Made by a program: the position numbers and the translations under genes. From positions 868,001 through 932,000 of the forward strand of contig JBMNMP010000001.1 in NCBI GenBank assembly GCA_050953405.1: a stretch of 64,000 bases of DNA, given 5' to 3'. This stretch comes from RUG100 sp050953405. GTDB lineage: Bacteria > Bacillota > Clostridia > Peptostreptococcales > Anaerovoracaceae. Of this stretch, positions 19,439 through 27,942 are shown piece after piece; position 1 is the first letter of the stretch, and each line of letters starts with the position of its first letter. The notes beneath the pieces were generated by a model. That model had not been told where the DNA came from, did not search any database, and saw nothing but the letters and a program-made list of their open reading frames with translations.

Positions 19439-20310
19439 TGATAGGAACTATCGTGAGGACCATATCGGAGTTCTATTATGTGGATACCGGTGAGCGGGTG
19501 TGGAAGTGCAAGGCCCGCGGGATATTCAGGAAGAAGGAACTGACGCCTCTGGCAGGCGATGAAGTTGAGATGGAAATCACGCATGAAGGTGACGGCGAGG
19601 GAGTGATCCGTGAGATCCTGCCGCGGCGCAACAGCTTTGTGCGTCCTGCGGTAGCCAATGTAGACCAGTTCATTGTGGTCACCGCAGCGGCCAGTCCGCA
19701 GCCGGTCCCCGCGGTCATCGACAAATTCCTGGTGATGGCTGAGGGCAGCGATACGGATATCGTGCTCTGCATCAACAAGATAGATATAGCCGAAGGTGAT
19801 ATCATAGAGCGGCTGCGTGGGATATATGAAGGCATATATCCCGTGTGCTGCGTCAGCGGCTTTTCGGGCGAGGGCATTGACGAACTGAAAAAACGCCTTC
19901 CCGGCAGGAGAACGGCCATGGCAGGGCCTTCGGGCGTGGGTAAATCCACACTCTTGAACTGCATCGATCCCTCCATCAAAGCGGAGACGGGAGATGTCAG
20001 CGCGAAGACGAAAAGAGGGCGCCACACGACGCGCCACGTGGAGATCTTCCACCTGAAAGAAGGCGGCATGCTCTATGACACTCCGGGATTTACTTCATTC
20101 GACATCCTCGAGGAAGAGGAAGACGGACTGCAGTACTGTTATCCGGAGATGCGCCCCTACATCGGAAAGTGCAGGTATGACAACTGCCGGCATCTTAAAG
20201 AGCCGCAGTGTGTCGTGCGTGCGGCCGTTGACGAAGGAAAGATAAAGGAGAGCCGCTACGCCTCCTATGTTTCTCAGATGGAAGAAATCAAGAGCAGAAA
20301 CAGATATTAA
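19438..20310 (+). CDS. rsgA: Ribosome small-subunit-dependent GTPase RsgA
   Basis: Circularly permuted GTPase that checks late 30S maturation. N-terminal OB fold, then G4 NKID (113-116) ahead of G1 GPSGVGKS (163-170), the order diagnostic of the family, with RGRHTTRH as switch segment. The C-terminal zinc knuckle uses CRYDNCRHLKEPQC. 290 residues. ATG overlaps the prkC stop as TGATG. Confidence 0.96.
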   Translation: MIGTIVRTISEFYYVDTGERVWKCKARGIFRKKELTPLAGDEVEMEITHEGDGEGVIREILPRRNSFVRPAVANVDQFIVVTAAASPQPVPAVIDKFLVMAEGSDTDIVLCINKIDIAEGDIIERLRGIYEGIYPVCCVSGFSGEGIDELKKRLPGRRTAMAGPSGVGKSTLLNCIDPSIKAETGDVSAKTKRGRHTTRHVEIFHLKEGGMLYDTPGFTSFDILEEEEDGLQYCYPEMRPYIGKCRYDNCRHLKEPQCVVRAAVDEGKIKESRYASYVSQMEEIKSRNRY

Positions 20311-20325
20311 GTGAAAGGAACAGCA

Positions 20326-20982
20326 ATGAAGAAACTAGCACCATCCATACTGTCGGCCGACTTCGGGCATCTTGCCAGCCAGGTAGAACTGGTGGAAAAA
20401 GCCGGCGCTGATCTGATCCATGTGGATGTGATGGACGGGCATTTCGTGCCCAACATCAGTTACGGAGCCACGGTGATGAAGAGCCTGCTGGGCAGGACGA
20501 AGCTGCCGTTCGACGTGCATCTGATGATAGAAGATCCGGACAAGTATATAGAAGATTTCGTCACTGAAAATACCAGATACATCACGGTGCACCAGGAAGC
20601 CTGTCCTCATCTGCACCGTACTATCGCACACATCAGGGAAAACGGTGTCCTGGCGGGAGCAGTGCTGAATCCGGCCACACCGGTGTGGACACTTGAGGAC
20701 ATACTCGATGACCTGGACATGGTCCTGTTGATGTCCGTAAACCCGGGCTTTGGCGGGCAGAGCTTTATCGAGGGGGTTCTCGGGAAGATCGCCAGACTCG
20801 CACAGATGAGAGCAGAGCGCGGCCTGGATTTCGAGATCGAGGTCGACGGAGGCATCTCACTGAACAATGTGAAAACAGTCAGCGATGCGGGGGCCGATGT
20901 CTTTGTTGCCGGCTCCTCCGTTTTCAAGGCCGATGACCCGGCGGCAGCCGTCGCTGAATTCATTGCGAAGATCAGAGGGTAG
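20326..20982 (+). CDS. rpe: Ribulose-phosphate 3-epimerase
   Basis: Interconverts ribulose-5-P and xylulose-5-P in the pentose phosphate pathway. TIM barrel with APSILSADF, HVDVMDGHFVPNISYG (metal-binding His/Asp), HLMIEDP, VNPGFGGQSF, and IEVDGGI. Start at ATG 20326 preferred over GTG 20311 because AAAGGAA precedes it and homologues begin here; 218 residues. It commonly follows rsgA in Bacillota. Confidence 0.95.
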   Translation: MKKLAPSILSADFGHLASQVELVEKAGADLIHVDVMDGHFVPNISYGATVMKSLLGRTKLPFDVHLMIEDPDKYIEDFVTENTRYITVHQEACPHLHRTIAHIRENGVLAGAVLNPATPVWTLEDILDDLDMVLLMSVNPGFGGQSFIEGVLGKIARLAQMRAERGLDFEIEVDGGISLNNVKTVSDAGADVFVAGSSVFKADDPAAAVAEFIAKIRG

Positions 20983-20987
20983 GAAAA

Positions 20988-22052
20988 ATGGACGCCAGGA
21001 GAATAAAGACCAGGAAGAAGAAAAGACTCAGAGTCATTGTCATTATAATTGCGATCATCGTTGCCGCGGCTGCGATAGCCAGTGCTTACACCTACAACAG
21101 GGTGATCAGTGAGCTGGACAAGCTGGATACGGTAAAGCTGACAGGCAAACTCGACATCGATCCCAAGGTGGGCAACGAACTCAAGAACTACAGGAACATA
21201 CTGCTGCTGGGCATCGATACCAGGGCAGGCGAGAGCGATGATTACTGCCGCAGCGATGCCTGCATTGTCATCAGCATCAACAAGAAGACCGAAAAGGTGA
21301 GGATGATCTCAGTGGTCAGGGATTCTTATCTCGACATCGAGGAGAACGGGGAACACGTGCTCGATAAGCTGACACATGCTCATGCTTATGCGGGACCCAG
21401 GAACACCATCAGGGCGCTGAACCGCAACCTGGATCTCAACATCAGAGAGTACATGAGGGTCAACTGGCGCACCGTGGCCGACCTCGTCGATGAGCTGGGC
21501 GGAGTGACTGTCAACATCAAAGACTATGAAGTAGCCGAGATGAACAAGTACATCAGGGATACCAATCAGAGCCTCAAGGGCTCGACCGCGAAGATCGAAA
21601 AGCCCGGCAGGCAGAAGCTGAACGGAGTACAGGCGGTGACTTACTGCCGCATCAGGAAGGTAGGCAACGGAGATGTGGAGAGGGCGCAGCGCATGCGCCG
21701 CGTGCTCACATGCTGCTATGACAAGATCAAGGAGAAGAGACTGAGCGAACTGACTGCACTGGCAGACAAGGTACTGCCCGAGATCAATACCAACCTGGAC
21801 GGACGGGAAGCGGCCAGCCTTCTGTACGGATTCACCAAATACAAGATCGTGGAAAGTGAGGGGTGGCCTTATGAGTGGGATGGTGCTACAATAAACGGAG
21901 TTTCCTACGATGTACCCATCACGCTGGAATACAATGTAGAGAAACTGCACGAGGATGCCTTCGGGCAGAAGAATTACAAGCCCACCAAAAGGGTCAGGGA
22001 AATCAGCGAACGCGTGGCGCAGAGCTCAGGATATTACAGCCTGGAACTGTAG
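20988..22052 (+). CDS. LCP (LytR-CpsA-Psr) family protein
   Basis: Membrane-anchored phosphotransferase family that attaches wall teichoic acid or capsule-like polymers to peptidoglycan. A cytoplasmic Arg/Lys-rich start (about 1-15), one transmembrane helix (about 16-37), then the LCP domain with LLLGIDTRAGESDDYCRSDA, MISVVRDSYLDI, HAYAGP and the arginines of VTYCRIRKVGNGDVERAQRMRRV. 354 residues. The polymer ABC exporter genes directly downstream fit a polymer attachment role. It ends in TAG. Confidence 0.93.
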   Translation: MDARRIKTRKKKRLRVIVIIIAIIVAAAAIASAYTYNRVISELDKLDTVKLTGKLDIDPKVGNELKNYRNILLLGIDTRAGESDDYCRSDACIVISINKKTEKVRMISVVRDSYLDIEENGEHVLDKLTHAHAYAGPRNTIRALNRNLDLNIREYMRVNWRTVADLVDELGGVTVNIKDYEVAEMNKYIRDTNQSLKGSTAKIEKPGRQKLNGVQAVTYCRIRKVGNGDVERAQRMRRVLTCCYDKIKEKRLSELTALADKVLPEINTNLDGREAASLLYGFTKYKIVESEGWPYEWDGATINGVSYDVPITLEYNVEKLHEDAFGQKNYKPTKRVREISERVAQSSGYYSLEL

Positions 22053-22116
22053 CGGCATCCGCTGGTCCGCAGTTAAAACTACTACGATTACGTTACTGAC
22101 GGCAGCAGAGAAATAT

Positions 22117-22932
22117 ATGGGAAAAGAATTAATAAATATAATCAAAGAACACATAGAGTGGCGGGGACAGATCAAGAGTCTGGCCTGGGCCGACCTCAAG
22201 AAGACCTACAACGGTGCAGCCCTCGGCTGGGCCTGGGCTGTGATACGGCCGGCGGTCACAATATTCATTTACTGGTTCGCTTTTTCGAGCGGACTGCGCG
22301 GCAGGGCAGGACTGGAGGGGACCTCCTTCTTTCTCTGGATGCTGCCCGGCATCATTCCGTGGTTCTACATGAGGGATATGCTGACCACGGGTACCGGAGG
22401 CATGCGCCGCTACAAACATCTGGTGACCAAGATGAAGTTCCCGGTCTCCACAATACCAACCTTCATGAGTCTGGGCCAGTTCGTGGTCCATCTTTTCATG
22501 ATGGCCGCCGTGATCGTGATCTTCATCGGCAGCGGAGTACACCCTTCTATATACTGGCTGCAGCTGCCGCTGTATATGATACTGATGGTGCTCTTCTGGA
22601 CATTCTGGGGCCTCTTCGGATCGGTCCTTGCGGCCATGAGCAAGGATTTTCTCAATTTGGTGAAATCCTTCAGCATGGCGCTGTTCTGGCTGTCCGGGAT
22701 CATGTTTTCGATCACCAATATCCACTCTCATGCGGTGGTCATCATAATGAAGATCATCCCGGTCACCTTTATCGCGGAGGGCTACAGGAACTGCTTCATC
22801 GAAATGCATCACGGCTGGATCTGGGAGCAGCCGGCCTGGCTGGAGGTGTACCTTTTAGAGGTGCTGATCATGGGTCTGCTCGCACTGTGGGTCTACAAAA
22901 AGCTGAAGAAGGAGATGCCGGATGTACTCTGA
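22117..22932 (+). CDS. ABC-2 type polysaccharide export permease
   Basis: Six-helix permease of the TagG/Wzm/RfbA type moving lipid-linked polymers across the membrane. MGKELINII, the amphipathic LAWADLKKTYNGAALGWAWAVIRP segment, then hydrophobic helices through about residue 260. The ATG at 22117 is chosen because the sequence upstream in this frame is the shifted tail of the LCP gene; a weak AGAG site precedes it. It overlaps the ATPase gene by 11 bp. Polymer type (teichoic acid or O-antigen-like) is not determinable. Confidence 0.9.
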   Translation: MGKELINIIKEHIEWRGQIKSLAWADLKKTYNGAALGWAWAVIRPAVTIFIYWFAFSSGLRGRAGLEGTSFFLWMLPGIIPWFYMRDMLTTGTGGMRRYKHLVTKMKFPVSTIPTFMSLGQFVVHLFMMAAVIVIFIGSGVHPSIYWLQLPLYMILMVLFWTFWGLFGSVLAAMSKDFLNLVKSFSMALFWLSGIMFSITNIHSHAVVIIMKIIPVTFIAEGYRNCFIEMHHGWIWEQPAWLEVYLLEVLIMGLLALWVYKKLKKEMPDVL

Positions 22933-23686
22933 TCCGGGGGTGATTCACATGGAAGAACAAAGGGACAACGTGGTCATAGAATTCAAACACGTATCCAAGA
23001 TATACAAACTCTACAAGAATGACAAAAAACGACTGCTGGGTGTCTTTTTCAAGAAAGTGCCCTACAAGGAAAAAAAGGCGATCAATGATGTCTCCTTAAA
23101 GGTACACAAGGGTGAAGCTGTGGCTCTTTTCGGACGTAACGGTGCCGGAAAATCCACGATCCTCAAGATGATAACCGGAGTAATATATCCGACCAGCGGC
23201 GAGATAATCGTCAAGGGCAGGGTCAGCGCCCTGCTGGAGCTGTCAGCCGGATTTGACCAGGACATGACGGGCCGCGAGAACATAATGCTGAAGGGCAAGC
23301 TGATGGGGCTCGAGGACGAAGAAATCAGGAGCCTGGAGCCGGAGATCGTAGATTTTGCAGATATCGAAGAATACATGGATCAGCCGGTGAGAACGTATTC
23401 CAGCGGAATGAAAGCCAGGCTGGGTTTTGCCATCAATGTCAGCATCAGGCCCGAGATACTGATTATCGACGAAGCGCTGAGCGTAGGCGACGCTGCCTTC
23501 CGCAAAAAGTGCATCCGCAAGATCAATTCAATCATGGAAGGCGAGATAACGCTGCTCTTCGTGACCCACTCCACCGGAGTGGCGCAGGAGTTCTGCAAGC
23601 GCGGCATCATCATGAAGAAGGGAAAGATCGTCTTTGATTCGGATATCGCTGCGGCAGCCAAGAAATATGATGATTCAATAAAATAG
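22922..23686 (+). CDS. ABC polysaccharide exporter ATPase
   Basis: Nucleotide-binding partner of the preceding permease (TagH/Wzt family). Walker A GRNGAGKS, signature region YSSGMKARLGFA, Walker B ILIIDEALSVGD, and the family lead KAINDVSLKVHKGE. 254 residues without a C-terminal carbohydrate-binding domain, so closest to the short TagH/RfbB type. ATG 22922 has AAGGAG 7 bases upstream; ATG 22949 is an alternative. Confidence 0.92.
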   Translation: MYSDPGVIHMEEQRDNVVIEFKHVSKIYKLYKNDKKRLLGVFFKKVPYKEKKAINDVSLKVHKGEAVALFGRNGAGKSTILKMITGVIYPTSGEIIVKGRVSALLELSAGFDQDMTGRENIMLKGKLMGLEDEEIRSLEPEIVDFADIEEYMDQPVRTYSSGMKARLGFAINVSIRPEILIIDEALSVGDAAFRKKCIRKINSIMEGEITLLFVTHSTGVAQEFCKRGIIMKKGKIVFDSDIAAAAKKYDDSIK

Positions 23687-23696
23687 AGAGGTCAAC

Positions 23697-24767
23697 ATGA
23701 ACACAGATACAAAGACAATACTGGTATTGTTTGGAGGTGTATCACCGGAGCACGAGGTTTCCTGCCGTTCGGCGGCTTCCATAATCCGGGAGATGGACCC
23801 CACCAAATACAACATCATAAAACTGGGAATAACTAAAGACGGCAAGTGGATCATGACGAATGCGGATCCGCTGAAAATAGAGAGCGGCACCTGGATGACC
23901 GGCATGGGATGCAAATCCGCCGTCATCAGTCCGGACAGGACGGTCCATGGGCTGCGGGTCGGAAGGAACAAGGAGATATACATCGACTGCGTGATACCGG
24001 CACTTCATGGAGAAGGCGGTGAAGACGGCAGTGTGCAGGGCCTGCTGGAGCTGTCAGGCATTCCGTATGTAGGTTCCGGCGTCGCCGCCAGCGCATGCGG
24101 AATGGACAAAGGCATCACCAAGGCCATAATCGCGCATACCGGAATCAGGCAGGCACGGCATTTCGAGACCAACAGATATGCTTTTGCTTCCAATCCTACA
24201 GAGGAGCTGAAGAAGATCGCGATGACGTTCCACGGCGAATATCCGCTGTTCGTGAAGCCGGCATGTACCGGTTCCTCGGTGGGTATATCCAAGGTCAACA
24301 GCGACAAAGAACTCTTTGAGGGCATCAAGAAGGCCGCCGAGGCGGATCACAAGGTCATCATCGAGAGAGCCATAGTCGGCCGCGAGATGGAGGTCGCCGT
24401 GCTGGGAAACAGAGATCCAAAGGCGTTTCCTATCGGCGAGATAAAGCCGGATGCCGAATACTACGATTATGAATCCAAGTATGAGAGCGAGAACATCCAG
24501 ACCAGCATCGTTACCGACCTGCCGCCCACTAAGGAGTGCGAGCTGCAGGATGCCGCCGTCAACATCTACAAGGCTCTCGGATGCAGAGGACTGGCCAGGG
24601 TCGACTTTTTCCTGACCGAGGAAAACGATGTGGTATTCAATGAGATAAACACACTTCCGGGATTTACCAGCATCAGCATGTATCCGCAGCTGTGTATGGC
24701 AGCGGGATTCTCGTACAGCGAGTTGATCGACAAGCTGATAGAGCTGGCACTGGAGGATGCTGAATGA
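23697..24767 (+). CDS. ddl: D-alanine--D-alanine ligase
   Basis: ATP-grasp enzyme that makes the D-Ala-D-Ala end of peptidoglycan precursors. VLFGGVSPEHEVS, EDGSVQGLLEL, KPACTGSSVGISKV, the omega-loop YYDYESKYESE and ARVDFFL...NEINTLPGFT are all present. The omega-loop tyrosine/lysine pattern fits D-Ala rather than D-lactate ligases. 356 residues. It overlaps the DUF2007 gene by 4 bp. Confidence 0.96.
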   Translation: MNTDTKTILVLFGGVSPEHEVSCRSAASIIREMDPTKYNIIKLGITKDGKWIMTNADPLKIESGTWMTGMGCKSAVISPDRTVHGLRVGRNKEIYIDCVIPALHGEGGEDGSVQGLLELSGIPYVGSGVAASACGMDKGITKAIIAHTGIRQARHFETNRYAFASNPTEELKKIAMTFHGEYPLFVKPACTGSSVGISKVNSDKELFEGIKKAAEADHKVIIERAIVGREMEVAVLGNRDPKAFPIGEIKPDAEYYDYESKYESENIQTSIVTDLPPTKECELQDAAVNIYKALGCRGLARVDFFLTEENDVVFNEINTLPGFTSISMYPQLCMAAGFSYSELIDKLIELALEDAE

Positions 24768-25045
24768 TAGACGCCCTGAAAGAAGGACAGCGCTGGCGGG
24801 ACGGAGTCTATCTGGTCACCGCGGAGAGCAGTTTTGAAGCGGAGCTGCTGGGCTCCAAACTGAAGAGCGAGGGCATACCCTGCGTTTTCAGATACAGGGG
24901 AGCGAGCAACTTCATGGAGATCGCTCTGGGAGCGAACACCACACAGGATATCGATATATTCGTGCCGGAGGAGACGCTGGAGAAGGCCAGAGATGTCATC
25001 GTACCGGTGCCTCTGGATGATGACTTCGATCCGGAAGGTGAATAG
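24764..25045 (+). CDS. DUF2007 domain protein
   Basis: Small cytoplasmic protein of 93 residues resembling the DUF2007 'putative signal transducing' family: VYLVTAESSFEAELLGSKLKSEGIPCVF followed by an IDIFVPEETLEKA segment, one alpha-beta domain. Function unknown; relatives resemble PII-like or ACT-sized folds. Translationally coupled to ddl (ATGA overlap) and 3 bp from the metal-binding lipoprotein gene. Acidic C-terminal tail. Confidence 0.8.
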   Translation: MIDALKEGQRWRDGVYLVTAESSFEAELLGSKLKSEGIPCVFRYRGASNFMEIALGANTTQDIDIFVPEETLEKARDVIVPVPLDDDFDPEGE

Positions 25046-25048
25046 AAT

Positions 25049-25963
25049 ATGAAGAAATTGATAATAGCGGCGGCAGTCATTGTGATTGCCGCTATCTGTT
25101 TCACGGCCTGCGCCGCGGACAGGAGCGGGCAGACAAGGGACGACCCGCAGAAAGTGGATATCGTGTGCACCGGTTTTCCGGAGTACGATTTCATGCGGCA
25201 GATCGCGGGATCCGCCGCTGATGTTCATATGCTGCTCAAACCGGGACAGGAGAGCCACAGCTATGAACCGACACCGGCTGACATGCTCGCCATAAAACAC
25301 TGCGACTTGTTCGTATACTGCGGAGGCGAATCCGACAAATGGGTCGAGGAGGTCCTCGATTCAGTGGATGAAGGCGGGCTGCGGTCCGTAAAGCTGATGG
25401 ATCTCGGGGATAAGCTGGCGGAGGATCACGAGAAAGAATACGATGAACACGTCTGGACTTCTCCTGTGAATGCGCAGAAGATCGTTGCCGGGCTCACAGC
25501 TGAGATCTGCGAGGTGGATCCCGGGAATGCCGAAGTGTATAAAAAGAACGCTGCCGCTTACATCAGAAAGCTGCAGAAACTGGATGGGGAATTCCGCAGG
25601 ATGGTGAAAAACTCGAAGAGAAAGACTATCGTGGTCGCTGACAGATTCCCCTTCAAGTATCTCTGCAGGGAATACGGACTAAAATACTACGCAGCTTACC
25701 CCGGATGTGCCACGGAGACCGAGCCGGGTGCGGACACCATCACGAAACTGATACGCGTCGTCAACAGGGAACATATCCCGGTGGTTTTCCACATAGAGCT
25801 TTCCAACCGGGAGATGAGCCGTGCCATAGCCGGGGAAACGGGCACGCGCGATCTGCTGCTGCACTCCGCCCACAATATCAGCGAGAGCGATTTCAAGGCG
25901 GGGAAAACGTATCTCGATCTGATGGAGCATGACCTTAAAGTGCTGAAGGAGGCGCTTAACTGA
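25049..25963 (+). CDS. Zinc/manganese ABC transporter substrate-binding lipoprotein
   Basis: Cluster A-I metal-binding lipoprotein (ZnuA/TroA family). N-terminal signal with lipobox ending in Cys21 (FTAC). Candidate metal ligands are His70 (GQESH) and His134 (DEHVW). The third ligand histidine of classical ZnuA appears replaced in VVADRFPFKYL (Ala197 at the expected place); a GCATETEPG segment probably supplies the acidic ligand. The His-rich loop of true ZnuA is only a short DHEKEYDEH. 304 residues, first gene of an ABC operon with overlapping starts. Confidence 0.9.
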   Translation: MKKLIIAAAVIVIAAICFTACAADRSGQTRDDPQKVDIVCTGFPEYDFMRQIAGSAADVHMLLKPGQESHSYEPTPADMLAIKHCDLFVYCGGESDKWVEEVLDSVDEGGLRSVKLMDLGDKLAEDHEKEYDEHVWTSPVNAQKIVAGLTAEICEVDPGNAEVYKKNAAAYIRKLQKLDGEFRRMVKNSKRKTIVVADRFPFKYLCREYGLKYYAAYPGCATETEPGADTITKLIRVVNREHIPVVFHIELSNREMSRAIAGETGTRDLLLHSAHNISESDFKAGKTYLDLMEHDLKVLKEALN

Positions 25964-26670
25964 TGAGCCTGATAACTTGCAAGAAGGCGACATTTTCATA
26001 TGGACACCATGAAGTCCTGCGCAATGTGGACTTTCATGTCGATGCGGGCGATTACCTGTGCATCGTGGGTGAGAACGGAGCCGGAAAGAGCACCCTGGTG
26101 AAGGGCCTCCTGGGCCTGAAAAAACCGACTTCCGGCAGTATAGAGCTGGGCGACGGACTCGGCAGGTCGGAGATCGGATACCTGCCGCAGCAGACCGAAG
26201 CGCAGAGGAATTTTCCTGCCAGCGTATTTGAGGTCGTGCTCTCGGGCAGGCTCAACAGATGCGGCATGCGGCCTTTCTACCGCGAGGAGGACAAGGCCGA
26301 CGTCCTCGTGAAGCTGGTGATGCTGGGCATCGAAGGACTCAAGAACAGGTCATACAACGATCTTTCGGGCGGACAGCAGCAGAGGGTACTGCTGGCGAGG
26401 GCGCTCTGCGCCAGTCAGAAGCTGATCCTGCTCGACGAGCCGGTCACCGGACTGGACCCCGTGATGACCAGCGACATGTATGATCTGATCGATCACCTCA
26501 ACAAAAAGCACGGCTTTACGGTGATCATGGTCTCTCACGATATCGAAGAAGCGGTCGCCCGGGCCAGCCGCATCCTGCACCTGAGGCAGGAGCAGCTGTT
26601 CTTCGGGCCCACGGAGGAATATGTGAAGACGGATATAGGAAGGTACTTTATGACCGGGGTGATGAAATGA
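25963..26670 (+). CDS. Zinc/manganese ABC transporter ATPase
   Basis: ZnuC/MntB-type nucleotide-binding subunit. Walker A GENGAGKST, Q-loop PQQTEAQ, signature LSGGQQQR, Walker B LILLDEPVTGLD, switch His in VSHD. 235 residues. Start overlaps the lipoprotein stop as TGATG. Drives the metal permease encoded next. Confidence 0.94.
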   Translation: MSLITCKKATFSYGHHEVLRNVDFHVDAGDYLCIVGENGAGKSTLVKGLLGLKKPTSGSIELGDGLGRSEIGYLPQQTEAQRNFPASVFEVVLSGRLNRCGMRPFYREEDKADVLVKLVMLGIEGLKNRSYNDLSGGQQQRVLLARALCASQKLILLDEPVTGLDPVMTSDMYDLIDHLNKKHGFTVIMVSHDIEEAVARASRILHLRQEQLFFGPTEEYVKTDIGRYFMTGVMK

Positions 26671-27482
26671 TGGAATTGCTGTCGCAGATGTTCACATATT
26701 CGTTCATGGTGAGGGCTCTCATCGTGGGCTCCCTGGTATCTTTGTGCGCTTCGCTGCTGGGAACCAGCCTGGTACTGAAACAGTATTCCATGATCGGGGA
26801 CGGCCTCTCGCACGTTGGCTTTTGTGCTCTGGCCGTGGCTTATGCTTTTAATGCGGCGCCGCTGGCGGTCTCCATACCCGTCTGCATCGCAGCGGCTTTC
26901 ATCCTGCTGCAGATCCGTGAAAGCTCGGGGATACGGGGTGACTCGGCGGTGGCCATCATGTGCAGCGGAGCCCTGGCCATCGGCGTGATGACGGTCTCTC
27001 TGACCACGGGCATGAACACGGATGTCAGCAACTATATGTTCGGCAGCATCCTGGCCATAGGAAAAGACGATGTGGTGATCTCGGTGGTCCTCAGCGCGGC
27101 GGTCCTCGTGCTCTATGTGCTCTTCTACAACCGCATATTCGCGGTGACCTTCGATGAAGTGTTCGCCACGGCGACGGGCACGAAGACGCATCTGTACAAT
27201 ATGGTGCTCGCGGCACTGACGGCGCTCACGATCGTTCTCGGCATGAGGATGATGGGCGCACTGCTCATATCCAGCCTCATAGTTTTCCCTTCGCTGACGG
27301 CCATGAGGGTGACCAGCCGCTTTCGGAGCACCATCATTGTGTCCGCGATAATATCGGTCAGCTGCTTTTTCATCGGCATGATGGTCTCCTACATAGCATC
27401 GGTGCCCACGGGGGCCTGCATCGTGATCACCGACATGGTGGTCTTCGCCGTGTTCATAATAATAGGTAAGATACGCGGCTGA
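26667..27482 (+). CDS. Zinc/manganese ABC transporter permease
   Basis: Eight-helix permease of the ABC-3 (ZnuB/TroCD) family, 271 residues; GDGLSHVGFCALA, TKTHLYNMVLAALTA and GALLISSLIVFPSLTAM are family motifs. It overlaps the ATPase gene by 4 bp. No Zur or MntR operator is obvious upstream of the operon, which appears to be transcribed with ddl. The stop abuts the first copy of a duplicated 20-bp element. Confidence 0.93.
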   Translation: MMELLSQMFTYSFMVRALIVGSLVSLCASLLGTSLVLKQYSMIGDGLSHVGFCALAVAYAFNAAPLAVSIPVCIAAAFILLQIRESSGIRGDSAVAIMCSGALAIGVMTVSLTTGMNTDVSNYMFGSILAIGKDDVVISVVLSAAVLVLYVLFYNRIFAVTFDEVFATATGTKTHLYNMVLAALTALTIVLGMRMMGALLISSLIVFPSLTAMRVTSRFRSTIIVSAIISVSCFFIGMMVSYIASVPTGACIVITDMVVFAVFIIIGKIRG

Positions 27483-27500
27483 CAAGTAAAAGTACTTGAC
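27481..27500 (+). repeat. 20-bp element, copy 1, overlapping the ylxM -35
   Basis: Matches copy 2 at 27535-27554 in 16 of 20 positions. Contains the inverted repeat CAAGTA-AAAG-TACTTG. Its 3' end overlaps the -35 hexamer, so a bound protein could block RNA polymerase. Confidence 0.5.
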
Positions 27501-27524
27501 GGGCAGGACGCGATATGGTATATT
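27496..27524 (+). promoter_or_regulatory. Promoter of the ylxM-ffh-rpsP operon
   Basis: TTGACG at 27496-27501, 17 bp, TATATT at 27519-27524. Close in form to the tRNA-array promoter. ylxM starts about 38 bp after the expected transcription start. Confidence 0.8.
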
Positions 27525-27534
27525 GATGTGCAGT

Positions 27535-27554
27535 GACAAGTGAAAAAGCTTGAC
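27535..27554 (+). repeat. 20-bp element, copy 2, in the ylxM leader
   Basis: Second copy, starting about 4 bp after the predicted transcription start and 54 bp from copy 1, five and a bit helical turns away. Ends in CTTGAC like copy 1. Confidence 0.5.
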
Positions 27555-27568
27555 ACCGGGAGGCGGAA

Positions 27569-27934
27569 ATGTTGGATGAAACGTTGAAATACAGCCTGTT
27601 GCTGGACTACTACGGAGGCCTGCTGACCGAAAGACAGCGGGAAGTGACCAGACTGTATCACGATGAGAACCTCTCGCTGGCGGAGATAGCCGAAGAGTTC
27701 GGCATCAGCCGTCAGGGCGTGCACGACGCACTCAAAAATGCGGAGGCTGCGCTGCTCTCATACGAAGAAAAGCTGGGACTGGCAAAGACTATTCGCCGCA
27801 GAGAGCGCGCCATTGAAAAGATCGATGGAATGATAGATGATCTGATTGCCGAAAAGGCCGGTGACGGCGACTTGCGGCACAGACTGAAAGATATAAAGAA
27901 AGTTATCGACAACCTCGATGAAAGCGGGGAATAG
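27569..27934 (+). CDS. ylxM: YlxM family DNA-binding protein of the SRP operon
   Basis: UPF0122 protein of 121 residues with an RNA polymerase sigma-region-4-like HTH (LTERQREVTRLYHDENLSLAEIAEEFGISRQGVHDALKNAE) and a coiled-coil C-terminus. In other Bacillota it binds the SRP GTPase pathway, stimulating Ffh/FtsY in streptococci, and is always next to ffh. Start supported by CCGGGAGGC upstream. As the first gene behind a promoter flanked by a duplicated element, it could autoregulate; that is inference. Confidence 0.92.
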   Translation: MLDETLKYSLLLDYYGGLLTERQREVTRLYHDENLSLAEIAEEFGISRQGVHDALKNAEAALLSYEEKLGLAKTIRRRERAIEKIDGMIDDLIAEKAGDGDLRHRLKDIKKVIDNLDESGE

Positions 27935-27942
27935 GAGCTGTT

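Noticed and set aside
22158..22943. Alternative plus-strand frame over the ABC permease
   Set aside because: The other frame has clear hydrophobic helices and the family start MGKELI; this frame is His/Arg-rich noise.
24764..25045. PII or ACT regulatory protein
   Set aside because: The size fits, but T-loop or ligand motifs of PII are absent; DUF2007 pattern is the better match.
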